NCBI GenBank assembly: GCA_964035795.1
Contig: OZ038322.1
Span: 19,818,674-19,882,673, forward strand
DNA length: 64,000 bases
From: Pterobdella sp. o SKG-2022
Lineage: Eukaryota; Annelida; Clitellata; Hirudinida; Piscicolidae
Reading direction: 5' to 3'
Below the pieces are notes generated by a model. That model had not been told where the DNA came from, made no database searches, and saw only the letters and a list, made by a program, of their open reading frames with translations. The translations under genes were made by a program, and so were the position numbers. Shown piece by piece: positions 47,623 through 64,000 of this stretch (position 1 is the stretch's first letter; every line of letters starts with the position of its first letter).

Positions 47623-48209
47623 GTAGATGTTTTTATTGTTAAGTTCTTAGAAACAAATTATTTTGCGTTTGGATATTTGAAAAAAAATAAAATAGTTTTT
47701 ATTTTTTTATTAAATTGTAAATGGTAAAGTTCACAAAAGAATTAATTAAAATTTGTTTTTCCGATTCATTCTATGGAAAGGCTTTAAACCCAGTGGTCTC
47801 AAATCGGTTATCCTTTGTTGATACCATCAAATTGTAAAAATGTTTCTGAAAAGATTTTTCATTGCTTTAGCTTCCTGTTATGTGTTTGAATTATTTTGAT
47901 ACTTTACGATGGTTTTAAAAAACTATTTTTTGAGAGGTTTTTTGGCAGAGGTTGAAGATTTTATACTAGATGAAGGTTTAACTTTTTTTTCTGGTGAAAT
48001 AAATTAAATAATTTTAATTAATTTAACTAGAAACACTTCAAAATTTGTCTTGATATAATCATGTAAACTTATTAAGATAATTAATATTTCATTCATAAGT
48101 GTCTAGACTCCATAGGTGTTTAATTACGAAATAACGCTAAGGCACCTACCGATAAAATTCACCGTAAAATGAATTAGATAATTAAAATTTGTTATAAGAC
48201 CAAGTTAGC
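47623..48209. other. Intergenic, no gene seen
   Basis: AT-rich. One possible exon-like frame near 47782-47838 is not in phase with the preceding exons and was not used. Confidence 0.4.
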
Positions 48210-48944
48210 TTATTGGTTTTTCTCACCAGATTTTTTTTCCGTGTGAAAGTTTACACTTTTATTATTTTTTTTGCTATTATCTACCGTTTCTTTGAATCTT
48301 TGTTCCAATACCTTGACATAATCTTGAAAATTATCCGATAGTCTATATTTACGTTGTTGAGATTTAGACACTTTTTTAGTAACTTCAAACTTTTTATTGT
48401 TTTTCAAACTATTTAAAACAATATTATTTTGACTTGGTCTTTGTAAAATCCTTTAATTTGAAATATATTTATTCAAAAAATGTGTTAAAAATTGATAATT
48501 TTTACCAAAAGTTGTTCAGTCATGAACTTAATGATAATTAAAAGCATAATCTTACGCATAACCGATCACTGTCAAAAATGACATCCCAAGCATCACACTC
48601 AAAATAGAGATTAGAATTTTTTCTTTTTTATTTTCTTTAACTAATTTAGCTCGTTCCATATCTTTATATTGTGTTTTAATTATTTCAACAACAAAAAATC
48701 TTCTAATCAAATAACGAAACTATATCAAATTTAAACCAAATAGAGATCATTTAAACTAAATTTTTATCTCGTTCTAAAAAGATATTAAACAATGTTTAAG
48801 AATTTAAATTGAAATAGACACGAAACAGTAGAATATAACCATCGCCAGTGGTCGTTAGATTTCTCAGCAGAAAACTATGGCTCAATGATGGAACAGGTAG
48901 TCCGGGCTTCATAGAACTTTTAGTTTGCATGTCTCTATCAAAAC
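48210..48944 (-). CDS. Unidentified single-pass membrane protein, three 3' exons
   Basis: Exons on the minus strand: 48944-48827, 48702-48556, 48450-48210. The last two join in phase 2 with good splice sites (donor GTAAGA); the first junction uses a weaker donor GTTTCG. The product reads RDMQTKSSMKPGLPVPSLSH, then a charged helix YKDMERAKLVKENKKEK, one membrane segment ILISILSVMLGMSFLTVIGY and a basic tail of about 80 residues. The layout resembles small mitochondrial or ER single-span proteins, but no family is recognised. The 5' exon was not found; it would lie between here and the lectin gene at 49296. Confidence 0.45.
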
Positions 48945-49295
48945 CTGTAAAAAACACTTGACGGTTTTGTCAATTTTAAGCCATAAAAATATAAAGTAGA
49001 AAGCAAAAGTAGTTAAAATTATCACAAAGCTTTTCAATATATATTAAATGCAATTTTCATTTAACTAATATTTCAAATAATATTAGTTACCTGGTTACCA
49101 TAAAAACGTATAATAACGTATATTAGTTACTTAAAGATGTTATGCAATACACATCGAAAAGTTTTGCGTCAATAAAAAATTAAGATTTTCAATTCATCTT
49201 CAACTGGAGTGCTAAAATAATAGCTTTTAAAGCTTTTATATTTTTAAGTGAAATAATTATAAAGATTAAAATATAAAACATTTGATTAATTTCGA

Positions 49296-50061
49296 TTAAA
49301 GACCTTCGGTTCCATAGACATAAAACCCGTACACTTGGACCCAACCGTTTGTACGTATGCGAACCATGACATATTTAAACAAGCTTTTTGTCTCTTGGCA
49401 TTCAAATTTTTTATTTAACCTTTCAGTTGCTATATTTTTTTCTTCACCACAAGTTTCGTATGTATCTGTTTCCGAAAAGTTAGAGACAATTGAATCAAGC
49501 AAGAGTATTTTCAATGTATTTGGGTCATCGTCCGTGGCAGGTTCTAAGAAGAATTTTATATTGCTATAAAATATGTTGTGGTTTTTGGAAAAAATAAATT
49601 TATTATTAATCAAAAATGCTTATAAAGACTAAAATAAATGAATTTTGTAACATAGAGGTTTTCTATTATGAGTATTTCAGAAGCATTTTTGAAAAGTTCA
49701 AACTAAACACTTATCTGAACGACCTTTTCTTACAAATTTGACATCAAGTTCAACATAGTTGATTGTGCAGCTGAAGTTCAAATCAGCTGCAAACCATATG
49801 GTCTCAGAGATGTTACTGGTTTGGAAGAAAGTCCTATTGTCACCATCTACTGCATACTTACCTTCGTATCCTTTTATGTGGGAACTTTCGAAAATTTTCT
49901 TGTCCAATGCTATGTTTCTTATACTGGTGGAAACTGTTACAAGTTATTTAATTGTATTTAATTTTTTCGATAAGATATTAAAAGATACGAGTTTTGTAAG
50001 ATAAACCTGTAAATAAATCTAAAAGTAAAAACATCAAAAATGCAAAGAGTTTGTGATGCAT
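49296..50061 (-). CDS. Secreted F5/8-type C (fucolectin-like) domain protein
   Basis: Exons 50061-50007, 49933-49711 and 49563-49296 join in phase to give 181 residues. The first exon is a clean signal peptide (MHHKLFAFLMFLLLDLF). The mature part has the discoidin-fold pattern of fucolectins: NIALDKKIFESS, then YAVDGDNRTFFQTS, a Trp-Phe-Ala-Ala-Asp-Leu strand, and the C-terminal VQVYGFYVYGTEGL, where family members end in a VYG-type strand. The usual fucose-contacting His/Arg set is not evident, so sugar binding is uncertain. One domain only. Confidence 0.65.
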
Positions 50062-51164
50062 TTCATAATCAATACTGAAATTGTTCAAATGTTATAATTA
50101 ATTTTTCATAATGCTTTTTATTTGTTTATAATGACGTTACATTTTACTTTTGGATAGCATGTTTCCATTCAACTAAAACCATTTTTCTATCTTCTTTTTT
50201 ATGTTACCCAGATGCTTGATTGCATTTTTAGTTTCAGAAAGACTTGAATCTTATTTTTTTTTTTTGAATTAAAACAAACAAGTTATTTATATTAGTGCTG
50301 AAATGTCCAGCTCTTATATCAAATCCATGTTCAAATTTCCACTATAGTATACAAATATCCCCAAATGAATATTTTTATGAAGTTGTCAACTTGCAATACG
50401 AGACTAATTCATTATCAATGATTCAGGTTGCATTGTTCAAACTTCAAGAAAACCGAAAGAAAGATTGATTAATTTTGTGTTTGTACTCGGATGTGATTGA
50501 AATGTGCGCGAATAATTTTAGAATTTCGAATAAGTTATGGCCTTTTTAATTATTTCACTAGCTTTTATTAACATTTCAATTTTTTCAGCACTATTAATGA
50601 ATAAACTGAAAAATTATTTTAAAAATGCTTGAATTTCAGAACATCGCATTGACACATTTATTTCATCAAGGTCTGTGGTATAAGGAGCATTCGTATGACT
50701 GACGATAAGTTAATATTGACATCTACATAATAAAGAATAGCTTATAAATAATATTTTATCAATTTAATATTTATTAAACAGTGTTATAATATAAAATTTT
50801 GAAACTTTTGTGATTTTTTCGAGTAGAGACCATCTATGAGTCGACAATTAATATGTATGTAGATTTGAAGTCAGTTTGTGTGGAAGTAATATTTAAATAC
50901 AAAATCGCTCTCTACTCATAGTATTTCACATTAGTACTTGGAGTTTTTTACAAATAGTATTCCAATTTTCATTTTTTGAATAAAAGTTTTTACTGATTCA
51001 AGGTTATTGAAGCTATTTTGACTAAGACGTTAAATTCATTTCTGTCATCAAATTTATAAAGCTTAATAACTTTTCAAAGGTATATTCAAAACTATTTCTG
51101 CAAAAGTTTTTTAATTTGTTGCAAGTCAATAGAAACTCACCGTAAGGACCACAGAAAGGCACAA
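50062..51164. other. Divergent intergenic region, no gene seen
   Basis: Spacer of 1.1 kb between the start codons of the lectin-like gene and the FGFRL1-like gene. AT-rich, no exon, RNA or repeat family recognised. Confidence 0.4.
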
Positions 51165-59306
<8,142 letters not shown>

Positions 59307-60273
59307 AAACATAATTTTGTATGTTATATTAGAAAATTATTCATTTCAATTGAGTTTTAACTAATAAGTTTATTCTTTCAAATAAGTTAAACAATTATAA
59401 AATAAAAACCATTTAATCAAATTCGAAACACCATTCACACATGCATCATTCATGCATGAATTCTATTCATCCATGCATCAATTCATGCATTACTTCCTCC
59501 ATATAAAGGTTTATCGATTTTTTCATGCATGAGTTAACCAACGTAATCTTTCAGCAACAACTTCAACTACATCATTCACCCACAGGAACCTTTGGAAAAC
59601 ATACCCAAACCAGAGTATTATTAAAAACAGTGAATAATAAAAGACCCCTATTACAAGACTTGCTAGTTATTTTAAATGTAGTTGTAAGGAAATTCTTCAA
59701 TAGTTTTATTTTTTTTTTAACTATAATAATTCATGATTCCAAACCCACTAGTCAAGCTCAACAGCGATTTTACTGTGGGCTTTTAGTTATGAGCTTATCT
59801 GTTATATCATAGAATATCATTGACACTATAGATTATAAAATACATGGACAAACGCTTGTAATTGTTTTTTCAGTTTTGATTGATAGTTCAAAACTAATTT
59901 TTATGTATTTAAGATTGTTTTAAAAAACTAAAATTTTTAATAATTGGTCAAAATAAACACTCTTGGAATTTATTTCTGATGTTGAACCAAAATTTTCAAA
60001 AATTCATTTTAGAGACTTACAAATGATGAAAAGTTTGAACCGAGTTTTGAAGCAAAATACAAACAATCTTTGTTAGTTAACCCTCAACTGAGGGCATTAT
60101 TCAACGGTTTAAAGCAAGGTTCGGTATTTTATTGAAAACTCGTGGATATCATTTGAAATAACTAAGCTTTTTATGAAGATTTTGCGTGAAATTTTTAAAC
60201 ATTTATTATATTTGTTGAATGTAAATATTTTTAGCAGCTTAAATGTATAGTTCTCTTTTTTTCAATATCATTT
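59307..60273. other. Intergenic with an ATGCAT cluster and one candidate orphan exon
   Basis: Five ATGCAT palindromes lie at 59441-59530 together with a TATAAA (59502-59507). A + strand exon-like frame, 60013-60118 (acceptor CATTTTAG, donor GTTCGG), reads KFEPSFEAKYKQSLLVNPQL and RALFNGLKQ. No partner exon was found, so it is not called a gene. Confidence 0.3.
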
Positions 60274-61524
60274 TTAATGCTTTTTCGGGCTTATGAAACT
60301 CATAACCGATACTATGTTTTCCTTTTATAACCTACCATCAGTTTTAATAGCGTTATTCAACTTATAAATTTTAATTATTGGGCTTACTTTCAATTTTCGT
60401 CGTTTTAGATGTTTGATTTGCATGCTGTAAGATAATAAATGGTTTATACTTGACTATTCTTCCTCAACTTGAACTCAACTCTAATGAGAATCTCATTTAT
60501 ATTATTGGTTTCTAAATTTCATTCTTATCAAATTTGTTTGTGAAAAATTTTTTATATTAAAGGAAATTTTTTGATTTTAATTTGAAAAATTCATAGAAAT
60601 AAATATTTTATTGAAAAATATTTCCACCTTTTGAGTTTAACACTTGAGTCCACGGTAACATGTATTTAAATCTAGTTTTAAAAAGATTTTTCATATGAAA
60701 TACATCAATTTTCGTGAAATATAATAACATAATTCAAATAGTTTTTTCTTTCATGGATATTACCATAGTAATCAAAGAAAGTATGAAGCTGAAGAAAGTT
60801 AAAAATAACATGATAGATAAAATTATTAAATCTATATCTAAAATATGACTTTGAGCTAAAATTAAAAATAGAAGTGACAAAAATATTGGAATTGAAAAAA
60901 TTTGGCTTAAAAGACTCAATCTTTGATTATGCAGACTTCTGAATCCTGAATGGATGAACAAAGAAATGAAATATCATTTAGAGTTATAAAAACAATAAGT
61001 AAATACTCAAATATTAAAAATGAAATAGCTTAACTTTGAGAAAATCAAAAATTTACATAATAAATCAATTGTTTTATTCAGATATAATTAATTAATAATA
61101 ACCATATAATTTTTTTTAATTTGTGACTAACAAAAAGAAATGAACTTAATTTAAATTTTGGAATTTAATGTTATAAAACGTACTTGAAATCATAAAATTA
61201 ACCAACCTATAGAAATCTTACTGTATTGTAAAAATGGAAAAGATAGTAGGATGAATATTTCTGATATGAGGATATCTTGGTCAATATAGACAAGAACCAA
61301 ATCTTCAGTCATAAGATTTTTTATAGAGCAAACTAAAATTAACTAGTTGAATAAAATTAGTCATTTAAAAAATAATAAATCAAGCAATTACTTTTATACA
61401 CGAATGAAGCTGCAGTCCCAATGAAGAAAATTAAAAAATAATACGATTCTAAAACCATAAAGATATAATAAAAACTTTTGAAAGACTTTGGAAATGATTG
61501 AGTACTATCAAGATTCTGTATCAT
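60274..61524 (-). CDS. Four-span membrane protein resembling TMEM216/TMEM17 transition-zone family
   Basis: Exons on the minus strand: 61524-61392, 61332-61222, 60945-60764, 60424-60388, 60311-60274. All junctions keep phase and give 166 residues ending KKH. Membrane segments: YYFLIFFIGTAASFVYK, a second in ISEIFILLSFPFL, a third in IFSIPIFLSLLFLILAQ and a fourth in IILSIMLFLTFFSFILSLI. Size, four-span layout and the YYF-x-LYK-like first helix resemble TMEM216/TMEM80/TMEM17, which act in the ciliary transition-zone gate, but similarity is mainly topological. The two last exons are tiny (37 and 38 nt) and less certain. It is divergent from UHRF1, with 341 bp between start codons. Confidence 0.5.
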
Positions 61525-61865
61525 TTTTTAGTTTAATTCATATATAGTTTATTTTTTTAGCTCAATTTAGCAGGTACTATGGAAACTGCTGAAAAAAAAA
61601 CTTAGTTTAGTTAATTTTAATAAAAAAATTTTTATTTGCATTCAACTAAAAAACTACAACAATTTTTTAAAATTAGTTTTATAGAATAAAATTGAGTTGT
61701 ATGGAATCCGCTTTTTTCTTGGCGCTTTAAAAGTTTAAGTTAAGTTAGAAATTCTTGGTTTCAAAAGTACATTATTTCGAGATAATTTTTTCTACTGTAA
61801 AATAATACTTACTTTTACAAATTTGAAAACAGTTAAGACAATTTGATAGAGTTTTATGCATCACA
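61525..61865. promoter_or_regulatory. Divergent promoter between membrane-protein gene and UHRF1
   Basis: A 341-bp head-to-head spacer. GTTTCCATAGTACC (minus strand, 61586-61573) is a degenerate X-box-like site about 50 bp upstream of the membrane-protein start. No TATA box was seen. Confidence 0.3.
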
Positions 61866-64000
61866 ATGTGGATACAAGTGAGAGGAATGGTGGGTGGCAA
61901 AGTTGAAAAGATTTCGAATCTTTCTCGTACAACACCTATAGCCGAGTTGCGTAAAAGGCTCCGACACTGGGCTGACCCAGAATGTCTTCGATTATTTTGC
62001 AAAGGAAAGGAGGTAATGAGTTATTTTTAATTTTTTATATTGTTTTTGAAACAGAAAACTATTTAGTCTCGTCAAATATAACCAGTTTTCAATATATAGT
62101 TTTTTGTATACATTGTTTATTCCTTTTAACTTGTGAAATCATTCTTTCGTATATAGGTATAATCTTATATTGGTTAAATGTCAACTTAATGTTTAGATAT
62201 ATTTTAGTTTTTTTCAGAATTATTTGTTTCCAAATCTTTGTTCATGTGAGCAAAATCCATACAATGCTTCTTTATTTTTAGTATTACAAGAACTTTTGAT
62301 ATATGCATCTGTTTTATCTAGTTTGTGTTATATTTAATATTAAGTCTTACTTTTTTTGAGTGCTGAACCCAATTTAGCACTTGTTAAGATGATATTTTTG
62401 ATAAAAGCTAGACTTTAATAGATTGTATTGACAGGCTGTTGTCTTCTGGTAACAATTTGTAGTTGACACTAACTGCCAAATGACATTATTAGCAGAATAT
62501 TAGTCTGTTGATATTTGTTATTTTTATCCAGATTATAACAAAAAAACAGTGCAACTACAAAATCTAAGCTAGATGCAAGTCATCATCGTACCAATAAAAT
62601 CATACCAAAAAAATTTTTCCAAGTTAATTTATACACATTATTTCAAGTTAATGTCACTGATGGGCTCCAATAGGAGTTTTGAAAATGTTTCTATTTAAAC
62701 TTAGTTTCATGTTTTTCAACTATGTCATATTAGTATATATTTAATTTTTCACTGTTTTTGCAGATGCTGGATGAATACACATTGTTTGATTATAACATTG
62801 GCTTGAATGATATGGTGCTGGTATTGATTAAAAAACCTGTTGATATAAATGAAACAAAAGCTTCAGAAAAAGAAAAAATTGAAGAAGATATTATTGATAA
62901 TGAAAGTGAAAAAGAAAATATTAAAGAAAATGAAACAACAAATATAAGAGAAAACAATGAGACAGTTACAATGTCAAAAAAAGAAGAAACAAGAGAAACA
63001 GTTTTAGACTCAGAAAACAAAGATCTCAAAGATGAGGATATTGGTACATCCACCTCAAAGACTCCACCCACTTTCAAGCCAGGGGATGTTGTGGATGTTA
63101 GAGAAGAGGAAATGGGGGCATGGTTTGAGGCAGATATCCTTGAAGTAACCAACCAATCACAAGAAGATGCTAAAAATAATACAGATTTAAGTGATGGATA
63201 TTCATATGACATTAAATTTGAGGGGTCTGTTATTTTTTGTTTCAACCTACTTTTTCATTATTTTTTTATAACTTAACTAAAAAAAAGTAATAGATTTTTA
63301 TCAATAAATCTTTACTTTTTCAAAATTAATTTTTTTAAGACTCATCAAACCCAGTTTATAGACATTTTAAGCATATCACCAATCTTTATTCAAGTGTCTA
63401 TTTTTCAATTATTTAATTATATTTTTTTTCCCAAACACATCTAACCCCATAAAAATGGAAATAAACATGTGATAAACGATGATAATGTGAATCTGAAATC
63501 TATTACAAACATTTACATATAGAGATGATGAAGTGACTACCACCACAAGCAACAACATAAGACCAAGAGCCCATTATAAAATCCCATTGAAAAAGCTCAA
63601 AGTCAATGATAAAGTGACTGATATTTTAATGCATTTTTTCTTTAATTTTTGTACTAAGCTAGAGCGATTTTTAAGCAAGTATCTGTTTTATTGTTAAAAA
63701 GATAAATAACGTTGGTTAGTTAGTTAGAAATATTAAATTCATTTAAAATAATTACATTTCAAAGCACATAGAAATAACAAGTTTCACAACTCACAGGTAA
63801 TGCTCAACTATAACTACAGTGAACCAAAAGAAAGGTGAAGATTCTAAATTAATTAATTCACTTAATTTACTCACTAATTCAAATATACTTAAAAACAATA
63901 CTGTCAATAGATCTAAGTCGATTATTCTTTTTTATAAGAGGGTAATTTTGTACAAGAATCATTTAAAATGGCAGGGGATATTGGTATGATGCTGTGATAA
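61866..64000 (+). CDS. UHRF1: UHRF1, N-terminal part (runs off the window)
   Basis: Exons 61866-62012, 62764-63224, 63523-63613, 63797-63834 and 63975 to the window end join in phase. Exon 1 starts MWIQVRGMVGGKVEKISNL, the ubiquitin-like domain of UHRF1, which continues through LRLFCKGKE and LDEYTLFDYNIGLND. A low-complexity acidic/Lys linker follows, then the tandem tudor domain (FKPGDVVDVREEEMGAWFEA, then VMLNYNYSEPKERGYWYDA). The PHD, SRA and RING parts lie beyond the window. UHRF1 reads H3K9 methylation and hemimethylated CpG and recruits DNMT1, so its presence implies maintenance DNA methylation. The linker is longer and more acidic than in vertebrates. Confidence 0.93.

Noticed and set aside
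62790..63245. 151-codon minus-strand frame
   Set aside because: Antisense shadow of the UHRF1 acidic linker and tudor exon.

Overview
This is an AT-rich (by eye around 70% A+T) animal nuclear genome window with dense, short, canonical GT-AG introns. The gene content (outer-arm axonemal dynein heavy chain, IQCG/DRC9, gamma-tubulin, an SBSPON-like matrix protein, an FGFRL1-like receptor and the DNA-methylation reader UHRF1) together with several families of LINEs, a tRNA-derived SINE and a Penelope-type hammerhead motif points to an invertebrate metazoan with cilia and probably a maintenance-methylation pathway. A cnidarian or lophotrochozoan fits, but I cannot name the species. All gene models below were built by hand from splice sites, reading phase and family conservation.

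Layout. 1-1014 (+): last three exons of an unidentified gene. 1715-4734 (-): five-exon SBSPON-like gene; a tRNA-Asp gene (2888-2959, +) sits in one intron and a tRNA-derived SINE in another. 5184-6225 (+): IQCG/DRC9, followed after only 116 bp by gamma-tubulin (6342-11367, +, 12 exons). 11368-13370: repeats and RFX-like X-box motifs. 13371-40862 (+): a complete 87-exon DNAH5/DNAH8-type outer-arm dynein heavy chain, reconstructed as an unbroken 4,598-codon reading frame plus stop; one intron (29401-32445) carries a decayed retrotransposon with a restriction-like endonuclease domain. 41374-41923 (+): small secreted cysteine-rich, neuropeptide-like gene. 43380-46170 (+): carbonic-anhydrase-like gene, broken at its 5' half and lacking zinc ligands, with a LINE fragment in an intron. 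46430-47150: Penelope-like hammerhead motif and a short terminal-inverted-repeat structure. 47182-47622 (+) and 48210-48944 (-): spliced reading frames of unknown function. 49296-50061 (-): secreted F5/8-type (fucolectin-like) protein. 51165-59306 (+): FGFRL1-like single-Ig transmembrane protein whose first intron holds two LINE copies and a very long compound microsatellite. 60274-61524 (-): multi-pass membrane protein resembling TMEM216/TMEM17. 61866-64000 (+): 5' part of UHRF1, divergent from the membrane-protein gene.

Functional theme. Three or four neighbours are ciliary or centriolar (IQCG/DRC9 in the nexin-dynein regulatory complex, gamma-tubulin at basal bodies, DNAH5-type heavy chain in outer arms, and the TMEM216-like protein if correct, at the transition zone). 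X-box-like sites lie upstream of three of them, suggesting RFX/FOXJ1-type co-regulation. The accessory content is mostly retroelement debris inside introns, showing several distinct 3'-end chemistries: microsatellite tails, a conserved 3' hairpin with TTGA repeats, and inverted-duplication foldbacks.
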